Virus record (IMG/VR): IMGVR_UViG_3300005534_000012
Coordinates: 1-64,000 of that record
Source: a virus
Strand: one strand, 5' to 3'
Length of the DNA: 64,000 nt
Numbering within the stretch: the stretch's first letter is position 1; every line of letters begins with the position of its first letter. A program made the position numbers and the translations under genes. The notes beneath the pieces were generated by a model. The model was not told the DNA's origin. It made no database searches and saw only the letters and a program-made list of their open reading frames with translations. This document shows positions 25,565-33,245 of the stretch, piece after piece.

Positions 25565-27176
25565 CGGGGTCCTCCATTACGCGCTGAAGCAAAGACAATG
25601 CCTCATGGCGCTTGCCTTTCGGTCGCTTATCGGGCGTCGGGGCTGACCGATTCTTCCCCTTCGGACCTTTTTTGCTGTCACCAACCTTCGTATTGACGGG
25701 CTTCTTCGCGACAGGCGTACCGTCTGGATTGACCTTATTCGGGTCAACTTGCGGCGGTAACGCCTCGGGGGCCGCAGCCTTATCGACCGGACCACCCTTG
25801 AACCCGCGCGTGGCATGGCGAGCCCCGGTGTCTTGGTCTATGAATCCGGCCTGCACCGCCGCCGCGCCGTTCGAGATATTGTATTCGTTGGTCCGCGCTT
25901 GTGCCTCAGCACCTTCGGTGTCGTGGTCCTTGAACGTCATAGTCGCGTGGTCATCGAGGTGACGCAGTTTGGCGAACTGCTTCAACGCAGGCGTCAGCAT
26001 GACAGTGACGCGCGTTCGGATGTATTCCACAAGCGACTGTGAGACTTGCCATTGCAACTGCGCCATGATGGGGTTGACCGTTGTGTCGCGCCCAAGCGGA
26101 CCCGGCGACATCCCGAGCACGGGCCAGAACTGGTCTTCGATATGTTTCTGGGCCGATGTCGGGTCAATCTGGTGCCCCGACGGTCCCGCATACTCAAGTT
26201 TGGCGTCAGGCGTATGCAAAAACGAGTCAGTCGGATTGAGCGCGGCAATCTTCGTATTGAGGTCTGCCATCGCCTCATTGACTTGCTCTTGTGTCTGCTG
26301 CTCCTCGGGAACGTATGTGATATTGAGGCGCGGAACGTGCTGGTGCAGCATCTCCGCGACATCCTTTTCCATCTGCAACTTGATTTTGGTCACAAACGGC
26401 AACGATGCCATCGGTGGCTTGCCATAGGCATACCACGAATCGGTGTTGCACAGCCCGCAAAGAATCTCGTCTTTGTCGAAGAACGTCGGAGTCGTCGGCA
26501 CTCCCCCGAAAATGAACTCGCTCGGGCGATGCAGGAGTTGGATGTAACCCTGAACATTGAGGTCCTTGTCACGCAATTTTCGAATCGCCGTCGCGCGAAT
26601 CGGACGGAACGTGATTTTCGGACCATTCTCCGGGTCGATGACGACGACCGGAGCGCGATATGAATTCGCCAGCGTCAGCAGTTCGAACGTGACCGAGCGA
26701 ACGACCTCGCTAAAATCAACTTCGGGGTCTTCTATCATGCCTTCTTGAAAGGCTTCTTGGATTTCAGGGTCGGGATGCTGAAGCGCGAACCCTTCGACGA
26801 TGAGATTGGCAACGGTGTTGAACGTGCCAGAAATCATCGTGACCGAGTCACGCATTTCTTCCATGAAGGCTAGGTCGTGGAGAAGCGGCTCCCAATACCA
26901 ACCATACGCCATCCACAACTGTTGTTCAGCGGCCTGACCGCCGAGTAGCGCCCCCTTGGGAATCTGAAGTTTTTTACCCGGGCCAGTCTTCGCATCAGCG
27001 GCTTGCTTGATTTCGTAAAAGCGTTCGCCCGTCAGTTTCTTGAGGGTCTTGTCGAGGTCGCGCAAAAGCGACTCGTCACGCGAGTGCCCATAGGGCCGAA
27101 TCTGCGTCTCAAGGTGACTACGACCCTTCGGTATGCGCTTAGGGTTCTTTGGGCCACGTTCAACACGGGTGTTCAT
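25494..27176 (-). CDS. portal protein
   Basis: 560 aa, ATG 27176. Typical portal layout: DSVTMISGTFNTVANLIVEGF core helix, NSYRAPVVVIDP strands, IRKLRDKDLNVQGYIQLLHRPSEFIF wing, and the stretch KHIEDQFWPVLGMSPGPLGRDTTVN, PALKQFAKLRHLDD near residues 340-400. C-terminus is a Pro/Lys-rich low-complexity tail that overlaps the metallophosphoesterase start. Lies directly after the large terminase as expected. Confidence 0.9.
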   Translation of the reverse strand: MNTRVERGPKNPKRIPKGRSHLETQIRPYGHSRDESLLRDLDKTLKKLTGERFYEIKQAADAKTGPGKKLQIPKGALLGGQAAEQQLWMAYGWYWEPLLHDLAFMEEMRDSVTMISGTFNTVANLIVEGFALQHPDPEIQEAFQEGMIEDPEVDFSEVVRSVTFELLTLANSYRAPVVVIDPENGPKITFRPIRATAIRKLRDKDLNVQGYIQLLHRPSEFIFGGVPTTPTFFDKDEILCGLCNTDSWYAYGKPPMASLPFVTKIKLQMEKDVAEMLHQHVPRLNITYVPEEQQTQEQVNEAMADLNTKIAALNPTDSFLHTPDAKLEYAGPSGHQIDPTSAQKHIEDQFWPVLGMSPGPLGRDTTVNPIMAQLQWQVSQSLVEYIRTRVTVMLTPALKQFAKLRHLDDHATMTFKDHDTEGAEAQARTNEYNISNGAAAVQAGFIDQDTGARHATRGFKGGPVDKAAAPEALPPQVDPNKVNPDGTPVAKKPVNTKVGDSKKGPKGKNRSAPTPDKRPKGKRHEALSLLQRVMEDPGVEDDTRKLVGRVFESVTEGTQE

Positions 27177-27202
27177 GTCGACTTAGAAAGTAGCCGAGCC
27201 GA

Positions 27203-28996
27203 CTACCGAGGCTTGAACCCCATAAAATTCGGGGAACGCTCCCGCAAGAGGGGCATCTGGGCGACCCAATATGCGGCTCCGGCCATCGCGTCGATAACGT
27301 CTTTCGAGCCGCCCAGCGGGTGGTCGATTTTCTTGCCGTTCTGAATCCGAAGCGAACGCCACTCCCGGTAGCCAACGCAGACGGGCGAAGGGTCCTCGTC
27401 GTTGAGTGGGTCGCCGTCCGGGTAGATGAAACAGCGACCGTCCATGACGAATTCTTTGAACGTGTCGTGAACCTCGGTGTTCCGGTCTACGGAAAGTAGT
27501 TTGACGATGTCTTCTTCCTTGATTTTCTTATCGGGGTCTTGCCAGCGGTCGCGAACCTGACGTTTCCCGAGGACCTTGTCCATGATTTGCCGGGAATCGA
27601 CCGACTGCCAGCCGTCATACGACAACGCCCAAATCTTGTGACCCCGCTGTTGGATAGCCTGGACGTACTCACGAATGTCGCCGAAGTTGATTTCCTTCTC
27701 ACCCTCGGTCGGGGCGAACTGTTTGATGAGCGTGAAAACGCACGTCGGGCGCTCTATCGGCAACCACAGGTCCTGAGAGCGGCCACAGGCGATACACGCC
27801 TGCGCCTCACGGAAGTTGAATTGGTTACACGGACAGCGCTTCACCGTGACGGGATTTCCCTGCCGCGCCATCGCGAAGCCGCACTTGTCCTTATTCAAGC
27901 CAAGGTCGATATGGATAGCATAGAAACGCGCCGGGAGCCCGTAGAACGTATTTTCGAACTGCCCATACTCGTTGTATGGTTTCGTCAGCCCGAGTTTCCC
28001 GCCAGCCGCGATAGCCTTCAGGTAGAACTCAGGAGACTTGATGTATCCGTCAACGGCAAACGGCGGGTCACACTCATACATCGCCCGAGCCATTTCGGGG
28101 TTGCGGGCGTAGTCTACGTCGAAGTCTGATTTCTTAACGCGCGGGTTGACCTCCCACGTCGCTAATGGGCCGCTCGTCCAGCCCCAAGTCGTATTCTCGT
28201 TCTCCTTACGCTTCGTTTGAGTAAAGTCGTTGATATAGCGAGGGTAGGAGATAATGACCAATTTACCCACGCCAGGAAATCGAGAGTTAATGCTAGTGCG
28301 AAGAACTCGATAAATGGCATCGGCGGCTTTCTCCGTTTTCTGCCCCTCGGCTTTATTCATGGCTCGAACGACATTGGTGTCCTTGAACGCCGACGCTTCG
28401 TCCATGACGGCGTAATACATGTTCTTGCCTTCAACCGCATCGCCGTCAGCAGCGGCTGAGATGAATTCTATCTCGTGGTCGAATTTGATGATGGTCGACT
28501 GGATGTCATATTTGCCTTGGAACCATTTCGACCCACGAAGCAATCCCTTGACCTGATTGAGATAGACGCCCTTCGCTTGGTCTTTGACGTAAGCGACGTT
28601 CACGAGTTGGAATCCGGTATTGGGAGCGAGCCCGTAATAAGCATACGGGTCCTTCAGGCACAACAATGAGTACGTCTGGCGCAGTCCCCCGAGCGCAGAC
28701 AGGAAATCCTTGCCAGAACCCTTGCCCCACTCGGCGACGAATTCAATCTTCTGGTTCGTTCGCGGGTCGATGTCGTCCATCGCCTCCAGCATACCGAACT
28801 GCTTATCAGACAATGTGACGCCAGATGCCGACCGATGGGGATTCAACCCCATGTATTCACGGTCGTACAACCAAACGTCAAGCGGGGCGCGTTCTTCTGC
28901 CCACGTATCGGAGAAATGGACCGAGGGCGGTGGAAGCGACTCGAACCAATCGTCTATCGTGGTTAGAAGCAGAGGGTTAGACGGTTCTTTTGGCAT
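27203..28996 (-). CDS. terminase large subunit
   Basis: 597 aa, ATG 28996. ATPase: EWGKGSGKD Walker A near residues 88-96, YYAVMDEAS Walker B near 196-204. Nuclease: YAIHIDLGLNKDKCGFAMA with metal-binding Asp near 360, SYDGW near 460 and GGSKDVIDA near 565. Unusual: within the nuclease domain two CxC/CxxC pairs (CPCNQFNFREAQACIACGR, about 385-405) look like a zinc-ribbon insertion. It cuts the concatemer and drives DNA into the capsid with the small terminase and portal. Confidence 0.95.
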   Translation of the reverse strand: MPKEPSNPLLLTTIDDWFESLPPPSVHFSDTWAEERAPLDVWLYDREYMGLNPHRSASGVTLSDKQFGMLEAMDDIDPRTNQKIEFVAEWGKGSGKDFLSALGGLRQTYSLLCLKDPYAYYGLAPNTGFQLVNVAYVKDQAKGVYLNQVKGLLRGSKWFQGKYDIQSTIIKFDHEIEFISAAADGDAVEGKNMYYAVMDEASAFKDTNVVRAMNKAEGQKTEKAADAIYRVLRTSINSRFPGVGKLVIISYPRYINDFTQTKRKENENTTWGWTSGPLATWEVNPRVKKSDFDVDYARNPEMARAMYECDPPFAVDGYIKSPEFYLKAIAAGGKLGLTKPYNEYGQFENTFYGLPARFYAIHIDLGLNKDKCGFAMARQGNPVTVKRCPCNQFNFREAQACIACGRSQDLWLPIERPTCVFTLIKQFAPTEGEKEINFGDIREYVQAIQQRGHKIWALSYDGWQSVDSRQIMDKVLGKRQVRDRWQDPDKKIKEEDIVKLLSVDRNTEVHDTFKEFVMDGRCFIYPDGDPLNDEDPSPVCVGYREWRSLRIQNGKKIDHPLGGSKDVIDAMAGAAYWVAQMPLLRERSPNFMGFKPR

Positions 28997-29165
28997 GTTC
29001 GAGGCAGGCTTCCCCTATAATCCCGAAAACAATACGGAGGAGAATGGCTGGAACCAATATCCACCACGAGTGATACCAAACTCCCACGAGAAATGTAAAC
29101 GTCAGAAAGACGTTCACCGCTCCGACAAAACCTGTCAGCAATGCTGCTGCGGCCTGATGAGTCAT
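28977..29165 (-). CDS. small membrane protein (possible holin)
   Basis: 62 aa from ATG 29165 (GGAGACACAAA upstream), overlapping the terminase start. Two hydrophobic segments (about 6-27 AALLTGFVGAVNVFLTFTFLV and 31-52 WWILVPAILLRIVFGIIGEA) separated by a short loop. Size and topology are compatible with a holin. No endolysin is seen in the window, so lysis is not proven. Confidence 0.6.
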   Translation of the reverse strand: MTHQAAAALLTGFVGAVNVFLTFTFLVGVWYHSWWILVPAILLRIVFGIIGEACLEHAKRTV

Positions 29166-29407
29166 TTTGTGTCTCCATCCACAAGGCGAGTATGATGCCC
29201 AACGCGAGAACATATAGGGCCGCCCATCCCAGCGTCTTGAGCATCTTCAAACGCTGTTTCGGCATCGAAACTATCGAGTGGCGATGGGCGAGCAAGTATA
29301 AGGCCCAAGACCGCCCCCAAGAAGAAGGTCCCGATAGCAGTCATATAACCGATGAGACTTACGGTCCCGCTCGATATACACGGTATAACGAAAAGTAAGA
29401 GGCTCAT
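29162..29407 (-). CDS. small membrane protein candidate in nested cluster
   Basis: 81 aa, ATG 29407, TGA overlapping the next ATG at 29165. Hydrophobic region about 17-41 (IGYMTAIGTFFLGAVLGLILA), then an acidic segment. The same stretch is also covered by another plausible reading frame: ATG 29265, starting MPKQRLKMLKTLGWAALYVLALGII and running to 28963 with a strong membrane helix and GC-rich third positions. Which of the two frames is used cannot be decided by eye; both being used is possible as in Rz/Rz1 pairs. Confidence 0.4.
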   Translation of the reverse strand: MSLLLFVIPCISSGTVSLIGYMTAIGTFFLGAVLGLILARPSPLDSFDAETAFEDAQDAGMGGPICSRVGHHTRLVDGDTK

Positions 29408-29576
29408 AGGGAAACGCCACTCCCGCGAGTTCGTACTCGCAAAGATGCCTTAGGGATGAAACGCAGGGACTGCTTTTGCTAATCCCGCTTGACCCGGGCG
29501 GCACACCGACATTGACCAAAATCCATCCGGCAAGCAACCCGACGATAAAAATGAGAAACAGCGACCTAAACGGCAT
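29271..29576 (-). CDS. signal-anchored small protein candidate
   Basis: 101 aa from ATG 29576 with AAGGAGACAGAAA upstream. N-terminal MPFRSLFLIFIVGLLAGWILVNV is a clear signal anchor or signal peptide, followed by a periplasmic-type part with several Cys. TAG at 29271 lies 5 nt before the ATG 29265 of the alternative frame, which suggests coupling. Start overlaps the end of the small terminase gene. Possible lysis-related role by layout only. Confidence 0.5.
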   Translation of the reverse strand: MPFRSLFLIFIVGLLAGWILVNVGVPPGSSGISKSSPCVSSLRHLCEYELAGVAFPYEPLTFRYTVYIERDRKSHRLYDCYRDLLLGGGLGPYTCSPIATR

Positions 29577-30225
29577 TTTCTGTCTCCTTGTATTCAGCAT
29601 CAATAACGTCTGTCGGGGGCGGTAACGCTACGGGCTCTGCTTTCTTGAACTTCCCGCGCAGCGCCGCAATCGCATCGTAAATCTTCCCATATAGTTCAGG
29701 CGACTGTTCCCGCACGATTTCAAGAATCGTGTTCTGCGTCGTCTGGTAGAACTGCACATTGAAGTTGATGCTTGTCTTCTCACCGACGAGTTTGAGCAGT
29801 TCGGCCCGCTGTTTTGAGATTTGGCTGAGTTGCGAAATGATGACCGGGACGTATCCCGGACGCTGCATCCCGGTCAGCGGTTTCCCAGTCTGCTCGCCCG
29901 TTTCAGGGTCCCGCTCATATATCGGTTCGCCTTGACTATCCACCCGAACGACGATTTTGGTCGCCCAATCGAGCATCTCGTTCAGATTATCGGCATAGGC
30001 GTCCAGTTTGCGCAGTTCTTCATGCGTTCTGGCGACGAAGTCTTTGATGAACTGCTCGTCGGGAACCCCGTCGCGCATCCGCAATTCGATATATTTGACA
30101 TCGGCCCGGATGGTATCGGGGGAACACCCAAGTTTTTCGGCAATCCGGGGAACGGTATATCCCCGGGCATACCATTTAGAGACGGCCTTCAGCCGCTCAA
30201 CAACGTCGTAGTTGGGCATACCCAT
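29566..30225 (-). CDS. terminase small subunit
   Basis: 219 aa if started at ATG 30225 (or 217 at 30219; a longer in-frame version to 30312 runs into the divergent promoter region). HTH near the N-terminus: KWYARGYTVPRIAEKLGCSPDTIRADVKYI. Then a coiled-coil oligomerisation region (ISQLSQISKQRAELLKLVGEK) and an acidic C-terminus. First gene of the packaging operon and upstream of TerL, as usual. Binds the phage pac/cos DNA. Confidence 0.75.
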   Translation of the reverse strand: MGMPNYDVVERLKAVSKWYARGYTVPRIAEKLGCSPDTIRADVKYIELRMRDGVPDEQFIKDFVARTHEELRKLDAYADNLNEMLDWATKIVVRVDSQGEPIYERDPETGEQTGKPLTGMQRPGYVPVIISQLSQISKQRAELLKLVGEKTSINFNVQFYQTTQNTILEIVREQSPELYGKIYDAIAALRGKFKKAEPVALPPPTDVIDAEYKETENAV

Positions 30226-30282
30226 AAAGTAGGAAGGTGTGAATGTCCGACGAAGTGACGATATATATGTGGGGACACAACC
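30226..30282. promoter_or_regulatory. divergent intergenic region, likely promoters
   Basis: 57 nt between the minus-strand packaging operon and the plus-strand genes. AT-rich TATATATGT sits about 20 nt before the ATG at 30283, with GGGGAC as ribosome-binding site. No clear -35 pair was found by eye. Confidence 0.35.
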
Positions 30283-30477
30283 ATGCTGAAGAACCGTGGT
30301 CAAATCAAGCACATCCTCGACGACTTCGAAAAGCAGACCGGAAAACGACTGTCAAATCTCGACGAGGAACTTGAGGGAGAGCCTCCCGTCGCTCCAAAAG
30401 GCCGACCGAAAGGAAGCAAGGACCGTGACAATCGCAAGCGCCGTATATCTCATCTGCCGAGGGTGCAAGGTCGGTAA
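30283..30477 (+). CDS. small AT-hook-like basic protein
   Basis: 64 aa, ATG 30283 with TGGGGACACAACC upstream. N-terminal helix (KHILDDFEKQTGKRLSNLDEEL) then a basic tail containing GRPKGSKDRDNRKRR, an AT-hook-like GRPKG. Likely DNA-binding by composition. Overlaps the start of the next gene. Real function unknown. Confidence 0.6.
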   Translation: MLKNRGQIKHILDDFEKQTGKRLSNLDEELEGEPPVAPKGRPKGSKDRDNRKRRISHLPRVQGR

Positions 30478-31204
30478 ACGCTATTCCATTGAGGATGAGT
30501 CTTCAATGGCGAACTCAGACTTTGGGGAAAAACACCGTCTGCACGATGGCGGCGTAGACATGGTCACTGAGGAAGTCTTTGTAACGGAACAGATGAACGA
30601 TGGCTATTCAGACCTTGACGGCATTGCTAAGGCGTTGCCATTATACCGAAAGGCGGGACAGCCTGGACTGTCCCCAAGCGGCGTTCCTGCTCCATTTGGC
30701 GTACCTGCGAAAGTAACGCCACGACCTCATGCTACCGTCAACACCGCACCTCCCATCACGCTCGACAGTCGACCGTCATGGGACGAGTATTTCCTCAATC
30801 TCGCCGCAGTCGTCGCAACGCGAGGAACTTGCTCTCGACTACAAGTGGGCGCGGTTCTGGTCAGTAAGGACCGTCGCATCTTGTCAACCGGATACAACGG
30901 AGCCCCCGCAGGCACTCGTCACTGCAATCACACACCAGATGGTGGTGATTTAGACAGCGGACATTGCTCTATCGCTGAACACGCAGAAGGGAACTGCCTA
31001 CTCTACTCTGACTTTACGGCGCGGCAAGGTGCGACGATGTATCTGACGTGCCAACCGTGCTTACGGTGTTGTCGGCAGATGGTGACATCGGGGGTGACGC
31101 GGGTGGTATTCCGGGCGCGATATGGAGCATCGCTTGACCCGATTGAACGGCTATGTGCGGAGGCAGGGGTCCATTTGGTGCACGTCGCTTCGCCCACCAC
31201 TTAG
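30425..31204 (+). CDS. dCMP deaminase with N-terminal extension
   Basis: 259 aa from GTG 30425 (AAGGACC upstream, overlapping the previous gene); ATG 30506 is an alternative start. The catalytic part is the last 140 residues: WDEYFLNLAAVVATRGTCSR, then EHAEGNCL (H-A-E zinc/proton motif) and YLTCQPCLRCC (CxxC zinc ligands), the classical deoxycytidylate deaminase pattern. Known: makes dUMP from dCMP, raising dTTP supply. The N-terminal ~110 residues, with a CRGC pair near the start and an otherwise acidic and Pro-rich linker, have no obvious counterpart in the family. Confidence 0.85.
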   Translation: MTIASAVYLICRGCKVGKRYSIEDESSMANSDFGEKHRLHDGGVDMVTEEVFVTEQMNDGYSDLDGIAKALPLYRKAGQPGLSPSGVPAPFGVPAKVTPRPHATVNTAPPITLDSRPSWDEYFLNLAAVVATRGTCSRLQVGAVLVSKDRRILSTGYNGAPAGTRHCNHTPDGGDLDSGHCSIAEHAEGNCLLYSDFTARQGATMYLTCQPCLRCCRQMVTSGVTRVVFRARYGASLDPIERLCAEAGVHLVHVASPTT

Positions 31205-31280
31205 CAACCCATCCGGCGACCAATGAAAACGCCGCGCTTTCTACATAACTGAAAGCCGTCGATTCAATCATATTCTTCAT
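31014..31280 (-). CDS. small membrane protein candidate, antisense to the deaminase 3' end
   Basis: 88 aa, ATG 31280 overlaps the TGA of the 44-aa gene upstream (TGATG), which argues for translation. N-terminal hydrophobic region (about 12-30 FSYVESAAFSLVAGWVAKW) then a basic and Pro/Ser-rich part. It overlaps the last 190 nt of the dCMP deaminase on the other strand, so only the first third can be free of constraint. Real or not is uncertain. Confidence 0.4.
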   Translation of the reverse strand: MKNMIESTAFSYVESAAFSLVAGWVAKWWAKRRAPNGPLPPHIAVQSGQAMLHIAPGIPPASPPMSPSADNTVSTVGTSDTSSHLAAP

Positions 31281-31414
31281 CAGAACTCTGTTTCCTCACA
31301 CCCATCGTCAACGATAGATTCAATTTCTCCCACTTCGTCCTCTAACTGGTCACACAATACACATGCGCACCCGACTTTATGAAATTTTTGGGGCTTACTC
31401 GCATACCCGCACAT
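31280..31414 (-). CDS. 44-aa Cys-rich protein
   Basis: ATG 31414 preceded by CCGGAGGACGGACT, a very good ribosome-binding site. Contains M-C-G-Y at the start and CACVLC (residues 16-21), then an acidic C-terminus with one more Cys. TGA overlaps the start of the next gene. A small metal-binding regulator or virion-associated peptide is possible; family unknown. Confidence 0.65.
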   Translation of the reverse strand: MCGYASKPQKFHKVGCACVLCDQLEDEVGEIESIVDDGCEETEF

Positions 31415-31470
31415 AGTCCGTCCTCCGGGAAATTGGCTCTTAGAGAGCCTAACCGGACTAGGTGACGGGC

Positions 31471-31737
31471 CTACCCCTCGTCGTTTTTAGCGAACCGAGC
31501 GAGTCCTATTTCCGTCAGGCGGTATTTCGGGTGCTGACGGGTCAATTTCGTAGAATGGAATTCTAACAGCCCCTTCTCGACGAGGCGACGAAGGGCGCAT
31601 CGGGTAGCGTTGTCAGTCGCCTGCAAATCTTGCTCTGGGTGGTCGTTGAAAAACTCGGCGATTTCACGCGCAGATTTGTCTGGATTTTCGTGGACGTATG
31701 CAAACAGAGCGGTTTGCCGAGCATTCAGGTCGCTCAT
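31471..31737 (-). CDS. winged-helix DNA-binding regulator
   Basis: 88 aa. NARQTALFAYVHENPDKSAREIAEFFNDHPEQD (helix-turn-helix start), CALRRLVEKGLLEFHSTK (recognition helix) and LTRQHPKYRLTEIGLARF (wing), a complete winged helix of the MarR/ArsR-like type. Start ATG 31737 overlaps the stop of a 32-aa gene. Divergent from the plus-strand virion genes at 31917, so it may regulate them or the middle-to-late switch. Confidence 0.8.
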   Translation of the reverse strand: MSDLNARQTALFAYVHENPDKSAREIAEFFNDHPEQDLQATDNATRCALRRLVEKGLLEFHSTKLTRQHPKYRLTEIGLARFAKNDEG

Positions 31738-31832
31738 GATTCTCCCTTGATTGTTTCTTTGGCAATTTCTTCAAGCAACAGCCTGCGCCGAAAGTCAGCA
31801 CACATTTCGAAAAGTTCTTCGTACCAAACCAT
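31734..31832 (-). CDS. 32-aa leader-like protein of the regulator operon
   Basis: ATG 31832 (GCGGAGCA upstream) to TGA 31734, which overlaps the regulator ATG. Begins MVWYEELFEMCADFRRRLLLEEIAKE, a single amphipathic helix. Coupled translation with the winged-helix gene. Function unknown. Confidence 0.55.
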   Translation of the reverse strand: MVWYEELFEMCADFRRRLLLEEIAKETIKGES

Positions 31833-31916
31833 TGCTCCGCATAATATAGTCGTGTCGTCCAACGCGACGACTAGACTAGATTCTTGCTTGTCACCATCTC
31901 GCTCAGGAGACAAGCA
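31833..31916. promoter_or_regulatory. divergent control region with inverted repeat
   Basis: Between minus-strand start 31832 and plus-strand start 31917. Contains GTCGTC..GACGAC (31855-31875 zone), CTATATTATG towards the minus gene and TAGACTAGATTCTTGC towards the plus gene, both matching the hairpin-plus-U-rich element found before other structural genes. A second stem GCTTGTC..GACAAGC encloses the AGGAG ribosome-binding site of the 31917 gene and could control its translation. Confidence 0.45.
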
Positions 31917-32831
31917 ATGCCCGCAATTACCGAACGCCTTTCAGCCCAACGAACAAGCGTTCGTCCGCGCCCGCTAACCCTCAAAGCGCTCGGGGAAGAC
32001 ATTCGCCATCTGCGAAGTGGTGTTTTGGATGTCGGTTCGTTCATCAACGGCTACCGTAAACAATACAACCCTGTCGAATTTCTCATCCATGACGCGAAGG
32101 GCAATCTCAAAGCCGTTCGGCGTTCGCACAATCTTCGAACCACGATGGGCCGCGACCAGTGGCAACGCCTCTCTATGGCGGGCGACATCACCGCGAACGC
32201 AACAGGTTACACTGGCGTAACGGGCACAGCGTCTTCTGCCCCCAGCGCAACGACGCTTACCAATTCTGGCGCGGCATTCCCGACCTCCGGCGGTGTCAAC
32301 GGCTCACTTCAGGGCCACATCATCGTTTGTCCGGTAGCGGGCGTCTATGGCGTCATCATGTCCAACACGGCAACGGTCATCACCGTCGACCAGTGGTACA
32401 ACATGGCGTCCTCGTCCGGCGCAGCCGGAACAACTCCCTCGAACGGTGCAGCGTATGCGATTCTTCCGTTCGCTGGGGCCGCGCTCTGGGTCGGCCTAAG
32501 CACGAACTCGGCCGCCGCAGCAGCGGGCGACGTTCTGCGTACCGCAGACGGACTGTTCGCAGACGGCACGACAGGAGCCGCAGCCACTGAACAAACTGGG
32601 AGCGGCCTTGCTCGGGCGTTCATTCAACCGACCTTTTCAGCCGGACAGTATCTTTTGTCGAAAGTTTTCACCTACACGGGCTCATCGTCAGTCGCCATCG
32701 CCAAGGTCGTCATGTGCAACTCCCTTGCAGCGGCTGGCTCACTTCTATTCCTTGAATCACTCTTGCCTGCCGTGGGCACCGTCGCCCAAAACGGCGACAC
32801 CATCACCATAAACTGGACGGTGACACTATGA
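31917..32831 (+). CDS. virion structural protein, Ser/Thr/Ala-rich
   Basis: 304 aa from ATG 31917 (AGGAGACAAGCA upstream). N-terminal part basic (SAQRTSVRPRPLTLKALGEDIRHL), then a Gly/Ala/Ser/Thr-rich beta protein with low-complexity TTGAAATEQTGSG-like loops. Heads a cluster of plus-strand virion genes. Perhaps capsid fibre, head or tail decoration. No defining motif. Confidence 0.6.
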   Translation: MPAITERLSAQRTSVRPRPLTLKALGEDIRHLRSGVLDVGSFINGYRKQYNPVEFLIHDAKGNLKAVRRSHNLRTTMGRDQWQRLSMAGDITANATGYTGVTGTASSAPSATTLTNSGAAFPTSGGVNGSLQGHIIVCPVAGVYGVIMSNTATVITVDQWYNMASSSGAAGTTPSNGAAYAILPFAGAALWVGLSTNSAAAAAGDVLRTADGLFADGTTGAAATEQTGSGLARAFIQPTFSAGQYLLSKVFTYTGSSSVAIAKVVMCNSLAAAGSLLFLESLLPAVGTVAQNGDTITINWTVTL

Positions 32832-33244
32832 GTCCCACCCTTCGCAATGTCCTCATCTTCGCAATCTGTTGCGGGATGATTTACTCCATCGGGCAACCGA
32901 GTAAACCGCAGCCCCTTGGCCCGCTGGCAACGCCAGCGCTTGCCGCTCCCATCACCGATGAAGCGCCCATCGGCCTTGTGAGAGTGAACGCGCCGCTCGT
33001 TCCCGATGCACAAGCGACCATTCCGCCCTACATGCCTCCGGCCTGTCTGCAAATGGGTGGCTGTGCGAACTGCACCTATTTCGCAACGACGCAAATGGTT
33101 CACGAAGTCATCACCTGGAAGAAACTCTCGTGGCCGTGGGTCGGCAATTTCGAAGGCGTCGTCAAGGACATCCCGGCCGCATATTATCAGAAATGGGCCA
33201 AGGGCGGCGCGTTTCAATGCACGACGTGGGTCTACTCGCAGTAA
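32828..33244 (+). CDS. membrane-anchored or secreted Cys-containing protein
   Basis: 138 aa. N-terminal hydrophobic segment LRNVLIFAICCGMIYSI (residues 5-21) followed by a Pro/Ala-rich part with ATPALAAP, which could be a signal-peptidase site. Downstream ACLQMGGCANC and FQCTTW suggest disulfides. 4-nt overlap with the previous gene and one base from the next. Expected at the periplasmic face or in the virion. Confidence 0.6.
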   Translation: MSPTLRNVLIFAICCGMIYSIGQPSKPQPLGPLATPALAAPITDEAPIGLVRVNAPLVPDAQATIPPYMPPACLQMGGCANCTYFATTQMVHEVITWKKLSWPWVGNFEGVVKDIPAAYYQKWAKGGAFQCTTWVYSQ

Positions 33245-33245
33245 C

